From assembly GCF_019402445.1 (NCBI RefSeq), contig NZ_SRZM01000073.1, forward strand, positions 1 to 31,324: a DNA stretch of 31,324 nt, in the 5' to 3' direction. The notes beneath the pieces are model-generated. The model was given only the letters and a program-made list of their open reading frames with translations, was not told the DNA's origin and did no database searches. A program made the translations under genes and the position numbers. The DNA is from Brachyspira pilosicoli. Its GTDB lineage: Bacteria; Spirochaetota; Brachyspiria; Brachyspirales; Brachyspiraceae. Numbering within the stretch: position 1 is the stretch's first letter; every line of letters starts with the position of its first letter. Below, in pieces: positions 6,843 to 15,935 of the stretch.

Positions 6843-7877
6843 ATGGCTACGGCTAATAATGAAAAAGAAAAAAAACAACGCGTATTAAGCGGACGTCAGA
6901 AAGTTGCTATATTTTTAGTTTCTTTGGGAATGGAAGCTTCTAGTGAGATATTCAAGCATTTACGCGAAGAGGAAATAGAGCAAATCACATTTGATATTGC
7001 GAGACTTGAGAATATTGAATCTGCCGATAAAGATGCTGTATTTAGAGAATTCCAAGAGATGATGATAGCTCAAGACTTTATAACTCAAGGCGGTATAGAT
7101 TATGCTAGAGACTTGCTTGAAAGATCTGTAGGAAGCCAGAAGGCAAGCGATATAATCAATAGACTTACTTCTTCATTACAAGTAAGACCATTTGATTTTA
7201 TACGCCGTACAGACCCAGCTCACTTGCTTAACTTTATACAAGGTGAGCACCCTCAAACTATAGCACTTATTTTAGCATATTTGGAAGCTCCAAAAGCTGC
7301 AAGCATATTAGGAGCATTGCCTTCAGAAATACAGCCTGATGTTGCTAAGAGAATTGCTACAATGGACAGAACTTCTCCAGAGGTTTTAAGAGAGGTTGAA
7401 AGGGTACTTGAGAGAAAACTTTCTACACTTGCTAGTGAAGACTTTACTTCTGCGGGCGGTATAGATTCTATAGTTGAAATTATTAACAGTGTTGATAGGT
7501 CTACAGAGAAAAGTATTATCGAGAGTTTGGAAGAAGACGACCCAGAACTTGCAGAAGAAATCAAGAAACGTATGTTTGTATTCGAAGATATTGTTTTACT
7601 TGATGACAGAGCTATACAGAAAGTTTTACGTGAAGTTGACTCTAGTGATTTGGCTAAGGCACTTAAGAGTGTTGATTCTGATGCTCAAGATAAAGTATAT
7701 AGAAACATGTCTAAACGTGCTGCTGCATTGCTTAAAGAGGATATGGACTTTATGGGACCTGTTCGTCTTAAAGATGTTGAAGAAGCTCAGCAAAAGATCG
7801 TTAATATCATTCGTAAGCTTGAAGAGCAGGGAGACATTGTTGTGGCTCGTGCTGGTGAAGATGAAATGGTTGTTTGA
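6843..7877 (+). CDS. fliG: FliG, flagellar motor switch protein
   Basis: Rotor protein linking the MS ring to the switch complex and taking torque from MotA. The 344 residues carry the N-terminal FliF-binding domain (SGRQKVAIFLVSLG), the EHPQTIALILAYL motif of the middle domain, and the C-terminal torque helix region (FVFEDIVLLDDRAIQKVLREVDSSDLAKAL) with the conserved charged residues. AGGAG is 8 bases before the ATG. Spirochaetes often have two fliG genes. This one, next to fliF and of standard length, corresponds to the canonical motor copy (inference). A 136-codon frame within it (7474-7884) is only a shadow. Confidence 0.97.
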   Translation: MATANNEKEKKQRVLSGRQKVAIFLVSLGMEASSEIFKHLREEEIEQITFDIARLENIESADKDAVFREFQEMMIAQDFITQGGIDYARDLLERSVGSQKASDIINRLTSSLQVRPFDFIRRTDPAHLLNFIQGEHPQTIALILAYLEAPKAASILGALPSEIQPDVAKRIATMDRTSPEVLREVERVLERKLSTLASEDFTSAGGIDSIVEIINSVDRSTEKSIIESLEEDDPELAEEIKKRMFVFEDIVLLDDRAIQKVLREVDSSDLAKALKSVDSDAQDKVYRNMSKRAAALLKEDMDFMGPVRLKDVEEAQQKIVNIIRKLEEQGDIVVARAGEDEMVV

Positions 7878-7915
7878 TGTGTAATTTATTTGATTATTAA
7901 TTAGGAGTTTTAATT

Positions 7916-8815
7916 ATGCCAGAAAAGGTTTTTAAGGCTAAAAGTATTGTTGAACTTACTCAGAAAGTTAATATAGCTGTACCGCATCATAAGCTTCAAG
8001 AGGAGATAGATTTTGAAGAGCAGGAAGAATATCATGGTCCTTCTATAGAGGAGATTGAGGCAGAGATTGCTGGACTTAGAGCTCAGTGGGAAGAAGATTT
8101 AAAAGACATGAGAAGAAAGGCTGCTGATGAGGCTCAGAGAATTATAGAAGATGCTAAAAATCAGGCTTTTGAAATTTTTAAAGCTAAGCAAAATGAAGTG
8201 CATATTATGTCTGAACAGGCTAAAGTTGATGCTTCAAGAATTATACAAGATGCTAATGCTGAAAAAGAGAGAATACAAAGCGAGTCTGAATCTATAAAAG
8301 ATGCAGCATACAAAGAAGGATATGCTAAAGGTTATGATGAGGGCTTTGAAAAATCTTTTGCTGACGGCAATAATGATTTAACTAAACTTAATGAAAAGTT
8401 AAAAAAGATATTAGCTGAAACTATTAATAAAAGAAATGAAATAATAGACACAGCAGAAGCTCAGCTTATAGAGGTTGCTATACTCATTGCTAAGAGAGTA
8501 GTAAAAATGCTCACAGAAAAAGATAAAGGTATAGTAATAAGAAATATTCAAGAGGCATTAAGAAGAATTAAAGGAAGAACTAAAATCACTATAAGGGTAA
8601 ATATCGATGATTTAGAGATTTCTGCAAGGCATAAAGATGAGTTTTATCAGATGCTAGACAAGATTGAGGGTGTTACTGTATTAGAAGACCCTAATGTTGA
8701 TGTGGGTGGTTGTATGATAGAAACTGATTTCGGCGACATTGATGCTAGAATTAACACTCAATTAAATGAAATAGAAACTGCTATAAAAGAAGTAGAGCCT
8801 ATAAAAGGATTTTAA
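7916..8815 (+). CDS. fliH: FliH, flagellar export ATPase regulator
   Basis: Cytoplasmic partner of the FliI ATPase in the flagellar type III export machine. The 299 residues comprise a variable N-terminus, a long charged coiled coil (about residues 45-130, with AxxxIxxAxxxA heptads such as EAQRIIEDAKNQAFEIFKA), a glycine-spaced helix (KEGYAKGYDEGFEKSFADG, GxxxG-like repeats typical of FliH), and a C-terminal globular domain (about 175-299) with DPNVDVGGCMIETDFGDIDA. AGGAG precedes the ATG. It sits between fliG and fliI as in many flagellar operons. Confidence 0.94.
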   Translation: MPEKVFKAKSIVELTQKVNIAVPHHKLQEEIDFEEQEEYHGPSIEEIEAEIAGLRAQWEEDLKDMRRKAADEAQRIIEDAKNQAFEIFKAKQNEVHIMSEQAKVDASRIIQDANAEKERIQSESESIKDAAYKEGYAKGYDEGFEKSFADGNNDLTKLNEKLKKILAETINKRNEIIDTAEAQLIEVAILIAKRVVKMLTEKDKGIVIRNIQEALRRIKGRTKITIRVNIDDLEISARHKDEFYQMLDKIEGVTVLEDPNVDVGGCMIETDFGDIDARINTQLNEIETAIKEVEPIKGF

Positions 8816-8854
8816 TTATTAAGAAAAAACTACTATATATAAAAAGGTTTATTT

Positions 8855-10324
8855 ATGTTTGAAGGCGGAAAAATAGAGGGTGATAGAGAGCATTCTTTTA
8901 GAGAGATACATGACTCTTTTGACAAATACAGAAAGGTTGTTGATGATGTTGCAATGCTCAAGTTTTGCGGTAAGGTAAAAGAGGTTATAGGTTCTCTTGT
9001 TGTGAGTGAAGGTCCTTTTGCAAAGCTTGGAGATATTTGCCGTATATACAAAAATGATGATACATATATAGATGCTGAAGTTATAGGGTTTAGAAATCAA
9101 GATGTTTTACTTTCTACTTACGAAAGTGTAAATGGTATTACTTTTGGAAATATGGTTTATTCTTCTGATAAGCCTTTATCTATAATTTGTTCTGATAAAA
9201 TTTTAGGCACTGTATTAAATGGTATGGGTAAGCCTTTAAGCGGCGGAGGACATAAGTTTTATGAAACTCCTATATCTATAAATCATACTTCTGTAAATCC
9301 ATTAAATAGACCAAGAATTAAAAAGAATATACAAACAGGCGTGCGTGCAATAGATGGGCTTCTTACGGTTGGCAAGGGGCAGCGTATGGCTATAATGAGC
9401 GGTACGGGTGTTGGTAAGTCTACTCTTTTATCTATGATAGCTAGAAACACTAATGCTGATGTTAATGTTATTGCATTGATTGGTGAGAGAAGAAGAGAGG
9501 TATTAGATTTTATAGAAAGAGACCTTGGAGAAGAGGGATTAAAAAGAAGTGTAGTTGTTGTTGCTACAAGTGATGATGCTCCGCTTTTGAGAGTTCGTGC
9601 TGCGTACACTGCTACTACAATAGCCGAATATTTTAGAGATAAAGGCAAAGATGTTATGTTTATGGTGGATTCTGTAACTCGTTTTGCTTTAGCTCAAAGA
9701 GAGATAGGTCTTTCTAGAGGTGAGCCTCCTACTACAAGAGGATATACTCCTAGTGTTTTTTCAGAATTAGCACAACTATTAGAGAGAACTGGTACTTCTT
9801 CAAAAGGCACAATTACAGCTTTCTACAATGTATTGGTTGAAGGTGATGATTTGGACGAGCCTATTACTGATGCTGTTAGAGGTATATTAGATGGGCACAT
9901 TGTTTTATCTAGAGATTTAGCTAATAGAGGGCATTTCCCTGCTATTGATATAAATAAAAGCATATCTAGGATTATGAATGAAGTTGTTTCTAATATGCAT
10001 AAAAAGGCTGCTAGAGAGTTTTTAAAAATGAGTGCTGATTATAATGAAGTTAAAGAGCTTATTATGATTGGCGGTTATGCTAAGGGAAGTATGCCTGAAG
10101 TTGATAGGGCTATAGAATATAAACCTTTGATGGATAGGTATTTACAGCAGGATATGTATGAGCTTTCTAGTTTTGCAGACAGTAAAGAAAATCTGCTTTC
10201 TATGTTTTATTCTAAGAATGAAATAGAAGAAGATTTACTTAATAATGGCGATGTAAAAAGTGCAAATGACTATAAAGAAATTTCCGATAATGTTAAACAG
10301 GAAGAGAGTGTTGTAATATTATAA
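8855..10324 (+). CDS. fliI: FliI, flagellar export ATPase
   Basis: ATPase that energises unloading and export of flagellar rod, hook and filament subunits. Related to F1-beta. The 489 residues show Walker A GTGVGKST at 183-190, Walker B FMVDS around 269-273, the conserved ALIGERRREV, and SRGEPPTTRGYTPSVF. The C-terminus continues about 45 residues past the usual end, with an acidic tail rich in Asn, Glu and Asp that I cannot assign. AAAAGG lies about 9 bases before the ATG. fliJ follows 18 bases after the stop. Confidence 0.97.
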   Translation: MFEGGKIEGDREHSFREIHDSFDKYRKVVDDVAMLKFCGKVKEVIGSLVVSEGPFAKLGDICRIYKNDDTYIDAEVIGFRNQDVLLSTYESVNGITFGNMVYSSDKPLSIICSDKILGTVLNGMGKPLSGGGHKFYETPISINHTSVNPLNRPRIKKNIQTGVRAIDGLLTVGKGQRMAIMSGTGVGKSTLLSMIARNTNADVNVIALIGERRREVLDFIERDLGEEGLKRSVVVVATSDDAPLLRVRAAYTATTIAEYFRDKGKDVMFMVDSVTRFALAQREIGLSRGEPPTTRGYTPSVFSELAQLLERTGTSSKGTITAFYNVLVEGDDLDEPITDAVRGILDGHIVLSRDLANRGHFPAIDINKSISRIMNEVVSNMHKKAAREFLKMSADYNEVKELIMIGGYAKGSMPEVDRAIEYKPLMDRYLQQDMYELSSFADSKENLLSMFYSKNEIEEDLLNNGDVKSANDYKEISDNVKQEESVVIL

Positions 10325-10342
10325 TTTAAGTGTTAGAAGATT

Positions 10343-10780
10343 ATGAAGAGATTTGATTTTAAACTTGAGCCTTTATATAAACTTAGAAAAAACATAGAGA
10401 AAAAAAAACAGGCTGAAGTTGCGGAGGTTTCTGCTTTATATAACAAAGAAAAAGAGGGTAAAGATAATTGCATTTTAAAAATAAATGATGGCATAAAAAT
10501 AGTAGACTCCATTGAAGATAATAGTGAGATGATTAATATGAGTATTTATTTGGGAGAATATATGCTTGCTTTAAACTCTCAAATAGCAATACATGACAGA
10601 AAGATGTCTGAAATAGGAATTGAGCTTAGAAAAAGACAGAATGTTTTACAAGAGGCTACTAGACAGAGAAGGGCTGTTGAAATATTGAAAGAGAAAAAAT
10701 TGTTGGAATATAAAAAGTTAATGAATAAGGAAGAACAGTCTAAATTAGATGAATGGAAAAATGACTATTATGTCAATTAA
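10343..10780 (+). CDS. fliJ: FliJ, flagellar export chaperone-like protein
   Basis: Small coiled-coil protein (145 residues) that docks in the centre of the FliI hexamer and helps cycle export chaperones. It is recognised by the N-terminus MKRFDFKLEPLYKLRKNIEKKKQAE, by alpha-helical heptads rich in Lys and Glu throughout, and by its place directly after fliI. Sequence conservation in this family is low, so position in the operon carries much of the call. The Shine-Dalgarno site is weak, which suggests coupling to fliI translation. Confidence 0.88.
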   Translation: MKRFDFKLEPLYKLRKNIEKKKQAEVAEVSALYNKEKEGKDNCILKINDGIKIVDSIEDNSEMINMSIYLGEYMLALNSQIAIHDRKMSEIGIELRKRQNVLQEATRQRRAVEILKEKKLLEYKKLMNKEEQSKLDEWKNDYYVN

Positions 10781-10800
10781 AATAATTTAAGGATTTTTTT

Positions 10801-11517
10801 ATGATAGAGGCAGTACAAAGAATACATGTTAGAATAGGGGAGATTCAAGAGAGATTTAATCAATTGGGTTTTGCTCCGCTTAATACAACTCCTCCTACAA
10901 AGCCTTTTTCTGAGCATTTAAATGAAGCTATGGCAGAAAACTCTGTAAAAAATAATAGTCAATTAGATAATTTAGATAATATAAATAAAACTGATAATCT
11001 TGCTGCAACAGTAGAAACAAGCAATAAAAAAATAAATAATGATGCATTTAATGGTAAAATTTCTTTCGGTGTATATGATGATACCAGCAATAATTTTGCT
11101 AAAGCTCTAAATGCATATAAAAAAGCATCTTTCCCATCAACTTATGATGATATCATTAAAGAGGCTTCTACTAAATATTCTGTGCCTGAAGATTTGATTA
11201 AAGCAGTTATAAAGCAAGAATCAAATTATATGCCTAATGCTGTTAGCCACAAGGGAGCTATTGGTTTAATGCAGATAATGCCTTCTACAGGAGTTGGTCT
11301 TGGTGTAACCGATAAAGAGATGCTTAAAGACCCTTATACTAATATAATGGCTGGTACTAAATATTTATCACAAATGCTAAATAGATATGATGGCAGATTA
11401 GATTTATCTTTATCTGCTTATAATGCGGGTCCTTCTTTGGTAGATAAATTACAAAGAATACCTAATATAGATGAAACTAAAAATTATGTTAAAAATATTA
11501 TAGGCTATATAAAGTAA
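10801..11517 (+). CDS. Flagellar-operon lytic transglycosylase (SLT domain), no signal peptide
   Basis: Peptidoglycan lyase of the Slt70 catalytic-domain family, 238 residues. Residues about 115-235 form the SLT domain, with catalytic E140 in AVIKQESNY, the SHKGAIGLMQIMPST motif (149-163) and SLSAYNAGPS (203-212). Residues about 30-110 are an Asn/Lys/Asp-rich linker of low complexity, and the first 20 residues (IHVRIGEIQERF) are helical. There is no N-terminal hydrophobic signal or lipobox although the substrate is periplasmic. Being the last gene of the flagellar export operon, it may be exported by the flagellar apparatus to open the wall for rod assembly, like the enzymatic part of FlgJ (inference). 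AAGGA lies 9 bases before the ATG. Confidence 0.9.
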   Translation: MIEAVQRIHVRIGEIQERFNQLGFAPLNTTPPTKPFSEHLNEAMAENSVKNNSQLDNLDNINKTDNLAATVETSNKKINNDAFNGKISFGVYDDTSNNFAKALNAYKKASFPSTYDDIIKEASTKYSVPEDLIKAVIKQESNYMPNAVSHKGAIGLMQIMPSTGVGLGVTDKEMLKDPYTNIMAGTKYLSQMLNRYDGRLDLSLSAYNAGPSLVDKLQRIPNIDETKNYVKNIIGYIK

Positions 11518-11532
11518 ACATATTATTTTTGC

Positions 11533-11561
11533 TTGACTTTTTTAGTCTATAATTTTATAAT
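11533..11561 (+). promoter_or_regulatory. Promoter of tRNA-Thr
   Basis: TTGACT (11533-11538), 17-bp spacer and consensus TATAAT (11556-11561), placing transcription start a few bases before the tRNA. Confidence 0.75.
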
Positions 11562-11575
11562 AAAAATGAAAAAGT

Positions 11576-11648
11576 GCCCACTTAGCTCAGCAGGTAGAGC
11601 ATCACCATGGTAAGGTGAGGGTCATCGGTTCAATCCCGATAGTGGGCT
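11576..11648 (+). tRNA. tRNA-Thr (anticodon GGT)
   Basis: 73-base cloverleaf. The acceptor GCCCACT pairs with AGTGGGC over all 7 bp. There is a D arm GCTC/GAGC, an anticodon stem TCACC/GGTGA with loop ATGGTAA (anticodon GGT), a five-base variable loop, and a T arm ATCGG/CCGAT with loop TTCAATC. The CCA end is not encoded. The discriminator base is T. It has its own promoter. No strong terminator follows, so its transcript may run towards the gene at 11735. Confidence 0.96.
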
Positions 11649-11734
11649 TTGTTATCATTATTATTATATTTTTTTATTTTGTAATTATTTATAATTTAAT
11701 AAAACCATAAAATAAAAACTAAAAAAGAGGATTT

Positions 11735-13837
11735 ATGAGAGTAAAACTTCTAGCGTTTATGGTTATTTTTTTTGTAACTGTATCGCTTTCATACCCCTTA
11801 GACAAAACCCCGTATTATGTAAACACAGACAGCTATGACTCCTACAGAGAACTAATTAGAGGTGTACATTATTATAATCAAGAACGTTATGATGCAGCAA
11901 TAGCTAGCTTTAGAACCTCTCTTAATACAAATCCTATGGATAAATTTATTAGATATTGGTATAGTAGAGCTTTATATAAGGCTGGATATATGAATCTCGC
12001 TATTAACGAATGGATGAATATTACTAGAATGGGTTATCAAGACCCTATAATACTTTCTAAAATTAATAAATATTATACTGCAAATGTTGCTGAAGAAACT
12101 AAAGATACTTTAAGTAATTTTATTTACCTCAAAAATTTCTCTACAAATGCTAATTTCTTAAAAAATATTAATCAGCCTATACAAATAGAAATGTCTGAAG
12201 ATGGTACTTTATATGTATTAGATTATAGCGATTCTTCATTAAAGCAATTTGATGTAAACGGAAACTTAATAAGAAAAATATCAAATGGCAAAAGATTGGA
12301 ACAACAACAAAATAGTTGGTGGAGAAAGGCTATACAGTTTGTAACAAGAGTTTATCCTTATGAGAAATTAGAAAATCCTAGAGGTTTTACTATTGATGAT
12401 AACGGATATATATATATAGCAAACACTAAAAGAGATAAAATATTTAAATACGATAATAACGGAAATTATATTACAAATATAGGAAACACTGGTATAAGCA
12501 ATGGTCAGCTTCTTGGTCCTTCATCTTTATATGCTGATAATGGAGGAAGGCTATATGTATCTGATACTGGAAATAATAGAATTGTAGTATTTGATGTTAA
12601 TGGAAATTATTTAGATAGTTTTGGAAAGATGGGTGAGAATGAGGGAGAGTTCTTTTCTCCTGCGGGTATAGTTGTTGATAATAATTATATTTATGTTGCA
12701 GATATGGGCAATAAGAGAGTACAGAAATTTGATTTAAATGGTAATTATATTTCTACTATTAAGCATGAATTATTTAATGAGCCTAGAGGATTATCTTTTG
12801 CTTCTGACGGAAATTTGTTTATAGCTGATGGAAGTAGGGTTTATTATTATGATATAAATAATGATATTTTTACTTTATTTAATAATTCTGAGAGATATAC
12901 TGCTACTCCTACATCTGTAACAGAAGATGCTAATAAGAGTATTTATCTTACAGACTTCTTATCTGGAAGAATAGATGTTTATACAAGAAAAGAAGAGTAT
13001 TATGCTAATTTAGATGTATTTATTGATAGAGAATATTTAAATAAATATCCTGTTGTTGTTGCTTCTGTAACTGTTCGTGACAGACTTACTAATCCTATTG
13101 TTGGTCTTACTGCTGAAAACTTTGAGGTTATAGAGAATGATAATATATACGCCAAAGTTGGAATGTATGATGCTCCAGAGCTTCATGAGTATAGATTTAT
13201 ATTCTTGATTGAAGATAGTGCTGCTGCTAGACCTTATGAAAACAGAATAAAAGAAGAGATTAGTAATTTTACTTTGAGTTTAACTAATAATGATGAAGTA
13301 ATGGTTATACATTATAATGATGAGGTTTATAAATCTGATGGATATTCTGCTGCTAATTTAAGAATATTAGAAAATGCTAATAATTTTAGATTTGTAGGCG
13401 GTATATCAGCTTTAGATAATGCTTATTATGAGGCTATTAGGCTTTCTGCAAATAGTTTTAAGAAAACTGCTATTATTAATTTCTCAGTAAGCGACCCTGA
13501 TGATACAGTATTTTCTATGATGGATTTTACAGACCTTTATAACTATGCTAAAAATAATGCTGTTTCATTGAATCAAGTTTATATTGGAGCTAATAAAACA
13601 AATTATTTCTATGATTTGATGACTAAATCTACTTATGGTTATACTATAAATGCTGACAATTCTATTAATTATGCTAATGAGCTTATGAATATAAAAAATA
13701 TTAATTTTGGAAGATATTTTATTTATTTCAATAGCTTTAAGAATAATTTAGAAAAAGGTCAGTATAGGTCATTAAAGGTTAGGGTTAATTATAGAGATAT
13801 GTTTGGTGAAGAGGAGTCTGGATTTATATTGCCTTAA
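11735..13837 (+). CDS. Secreted TPR / NHL beta-propeller / VWA-like protein
   Basis: 700 residues with an N-terminal signal peptide (hydrophobic core about 4-18, no lipobox). Order of parts: TPR-like helices at about 35-110 (HYYNQERYDAAIASFRTSLNTNP), a propeller of NHL repeats at about 145-415 (for example GRLYVSDTGNNRIVVFDVNG and NYIYVADMGNKRVQKFDLNG), then a region at about 425-690 that resembles a von Willebrand A domain (VTVRDRLTNPIVGLTAENFEVIEND, then FIFLIEDSAAARPY). The metal site motif DxSxS is degraded to DSAAA, so it probably does not bind metal in the usual way. Proteins with this plan are found in spirochaetes, with no settled function. A role in envelope protein-protein contacts is plausible. 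AGAGG lies 4 bases before the ATG. Confidence 0.85.
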   Translation: MRVKLLAFMVIFFVTVSLSYPLDKTPYYVNTDSYDSYRELIRGVHYYNQERYDAAIASFRTSLNTNPMDKFIRYWYSRALYKAGYMNLAINEWMNITRMGYQDPIILSKINKYYTANVAEETKDTLSNFIYLKNFSTNANFLKNINQPIQIEMSEDGTLYVLDYSDSSLKQFDVNGNLIRKISNGKRLEQQQNSWWRKAIQFVTRVYPYEKLENPRGFTIDDNGYIYIANTKRDKIFKYDNNGNYITNIGNTGISNGQLLGPSSLYADNGGRLYVSDTGNNRIVVFDVNGNYLDSFGKMGENEGEFFSPAGIVVDNNYIYVADMGNKRVQKFDLNGNYISTIKHELFNEPRGLSFASDGNLFIADGSRVYYYDINNDIFTLFNNSERYTATPTSVTEDANKSIYLTDFLSGRIDVYTRKEEYYANLDVFIDREYLNKYPVVVASVTVRDRLTNPIVGLTAENFEVIENDNIYAKVGMYDAPELHEYRFIFLIEDSAAARPYENRIKEEISNFTLSLTNNDEVMVIHYNDEVYKSDGYSAANLRILENANNFRFVGGISALDNAYYEAIRLSANSFKKTAIINFSVSDPDDTVFSMMDFTDLYNYAKNNAVSLNQVYIGANKTNYFYDLMTKSTYGYTINADNSINYANELMNIKNINFGRYFIYFNSFKNNLEKGQYRSLKVRVNYRDMFGEEESGFILP

Positions 13838-13860
13838 AAGTTTTACATATTAAATATTAT

Positions 13861-13892
13861 AAAGGAATAGGTTTATAATCTATTCCTTTTTT
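13861..13892 (+). terminator. Intrinsic terminator after the NHL-repeat gene
   Basis: Perfect 10-bp stem AAAGGAATAG / CTATTCCTTT, 9-base loop and a T run. The preceding A-rich strand allows some function for the convergent minus-strand operon, but the stem is followed by T on the plus strand. Between here and 14066 I see only A+T-rich sequence. Confidence 0.8.
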
Positions 13893-14065
13893 ATATATTA
13901 TATATTTTATAAAACACATAATATATAAAAAATCTTACTGATTGAATTTCTTTTACTTTTTATAAGAATGAAAAAATCTACATCTCTCAAAGAATCTATT
14001 ATAGCAAATCTTATTGTTATAGAAAATAATTTATTAAATATTTTGAAATTATAATAACTATATTA

Positions 14066-15361
14066 TTATTTTCCTTTACTAAAGAATGAGCGTATCATGA
14101 GAAAACCACCTATGACGGCTAATACTATATTTGGAAACCACATGGCAACAAACCCTGGTACTTTTCTGTTCCCTGCTATAATTTCTGCTACTGTAATTAA
14201 AATATAATATATTACTACTACTATTACAGAAAGACCAAATCCAAACCCTCTTCCGCTTCTTTTACCTACTATACCCAAAGGAGCTCCAATAAATACCATA
14301 AACAAACAAGCAGCAGGTATAGATATAAACTTATGAAACTCTACATAATAAAAATATGGTACAGCTTCTTTTTTTGTGTAATTAAATAATCTATCTAATT
14401 CTACAGAGTTTGTTGTAACATAGGTGTTTGAAAAAGAAGCAAAAGATATATTAGTATTTGTTAATATTATATTTGTTGTGCCGTCTATATTAGTTATAAA
14501 TGAATTAGAATAGGCCATTGATATCATATTACTTATTTGATTCGTTAGAGCTATAAGTGAATCATTCATAGTCGTATTAATTTTTTTTCTTATTTCCCAA
14601 GCTGGAATCTCTCTAAGCCCCCTTTCATGGTCATTCAATTTACTTACATTTCTTACTATATTAATATCCATAGCATCAAATACAGTGAAATCATTACTTA
14701 CAAAACCATACACAGGCATCTCTTGAACTATTCCATCATATAAAGTTAATGTTATAACTTTAGAGTTAGCTTCATTATTTTTCCATTTACCGTTTTTAGC
14801 TGTAATAATTCTTCTAGCTTGAGAGTTACCATCATAAATAACAACATTAGACATACCATCATTATCACTATAATATGCTCCAATAGATAAATTAATATCT
14901 GATATATAAGCAAACTCTAATTTACCAACCGCAATAGAAGGTCTGATATTAATTATATAAGAAAATAGAGCCCTATATCTGTAATTTGATTCAGTCATTA
15001 CAATATTATTAAAAAACAAAGAAAATATAAAAGTAAAAAATCCAAGTATAATAATAGGTGCATATATTCTCATATGAGAAAAACCTAAAGCACGCATCAC
15101 TATTATCTCATTATCAGAAGAAAGTCTTCCATATCCCATAATTCCAGCCATTAGTATAGACATTGGTATAGTAATTGCAACATTGAATGGAAGCATATAA
15201 ACAAATATCTCTAAAGAAGTCCATATAGGTGCACCATTGTTTAATATAAGCTTAAATAATTCTGGCAAAAGCTGTATTACGAATATAAATGTAAAAAAAA
15301 GCACACCTGCTATAAAAGGACCTATAGCTTCTAATATAATATATTTTTTTATCTTCTTCAT
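14066..15361 (-). CDS. LptF/LptG-type permease (YjgP/YjgQ family)
   Basis: Membrane subunit of the LptB2FG transporter that extracts lipopolysaccharide or lipooligosaccharide from the inner membrane. The 431 residues have three N-terminal helices (about 10-120, including PFNVAITIPMSILMAGIMGYGRLSSDNEIIVMRALG, typical of the family), a large periplasmic jellyroll domain, and three C-terminal helices (with FHKFISIPAACLFMVFIGAPLGI). A Thr/Asn/Ser-rich stretch near residues 265-310 makes it longer than the usual 350-380. LptF and LptG cannot be told apart here. It is the last gene of the rnj-sppA-Yip1-like operon, 9 bases after the previous stop, with no good Shine-Dalgarno site. Confidence 0.9.
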   Translation of the reverse strand: MKKIKKYIILEAIGPFIAGVLFFTFIFVIQLLPELFKLILNNGAPIWTSLEIFVYMLPFNVAITIPMSILMAGIMGYGRLSSDNEIIVMRALGFSHMRIYAPIIILGFFTFIFSLFFNNIVMTESNYRYRALFSYIINIRPSIAVGKLEFAYISDINLSIGAYYSDNDGMSNVVIYDGNSQARRIITAKNGKWKNNEANSKVITLTLYDGIVQEMPVYGFVSNDFTVFDAMDINIVRNVSKLNDHERGLREIPAWEIRKKINTTMNDSLIALTNQISNMISMAYSNSFITNIDGTTNIILTNTNISFASFSNTYVTTNSVELDRLFNYTKKEAVPYFYYVEFHKFISIPAACLFMVFIGAPLGIVGKRSGRGFGFGLSVIVVVIYYILITVAEIIAGNRKVPGFVAMWFPNIVLAVIGGFLMIRSFFSKGK

Positions 15362-15370
15362 AACAATAAA

Positions 15371-15934
15371 TTATAAACTATTTATAAAAACTCCAAATAT
15401 TAATATAATTAAAGATATATATGTTAAATAATCTATTATAATGGGAGAAAGTAAAATAATAAATGCTTTTGATGAGCTATTTATATTAAAAGATTCCTTT
15501 ATATTATAATATGATATAAAAAAGTAATATATTTGAAATATTATAAAACTAATAGCCTGTATAAAAAATAAAGCAGAACTTTTTATAAAAATTAAGCTTA
15601 TTGGTAAAATAAAAATAAATATTCCATATACAGCAAAATAATTCTTTATAAATTTTTTAATAGAGTTTTTATTAGATATATTTAATAGAGTAGTAGTTAA
15701 ATTAATAACAGCTATTTTTATTACATTTGATATTGCAATATAAGTCGATATTCCAAAAACAAGTATTAATAATTTAAATATAGAGCTTTTATTTCCAATA
15801 GTAATTAAAGCTGATATCGATATACTAATAGATGCTATTAAATATATTATTAAAGCATATTCTAATTTTAAGTCTTTTTTTATAGCCTCTTTAGGAGATA
15901 GTAAATAATAATATATAGCCTCGTATATTTTCAT
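15371..15934 (-). CDS. Small polytopic membrane protein, possibly Yip1-like
   Basis: 187 residues with about five hydrophobic segments and few charged residues. The short N-terminal stretch IYEAIYYYLLSPKEAIKKDLK before the first helix resembles Yip1-domain proteins (..L..P.EA...), but this is a weak resemblance and no function is assigned. A longer frame begins with TTG at 15946. The ATG at 15934 is preferred because GGAGAG lies a few bases upstream, at the very end of sppA. The start is one base past the sppA stop codon, so translation is probably coupled. Confidence 0.75.
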   Translation of the reverse strand: MKIYEAIYYYLLSPKEAIKKDLKLEYALIIYLIASISISISALITIGNKSSIFKLLILVFGISTYIAISNVIKIAVINLTTTLLNISNKNSIKKFIKNYFAVYGIFIFILPISLIFIKSSALFFIQAISFIIFQIYYFFISYYNIKESFNINSSSKAFIILLSPIIIDYLTYISLIILIFGVFINSL

Positions 15935-15935
15935 T

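Noticed and set aside
7474..7884. 136-codon frame on the plus strand within fliG
   Set aside because: It overlaps the conserved C-terminal FliG coding sequence in another frame, has no ribosome binding site and looks like a low-complexity shadow.
8833..9100. Minus-strand frames of 72 and 83 codons opposite the fliI start
   Set aside because: Antisense shadows of the conserved fliI N-terminus with no start signals.
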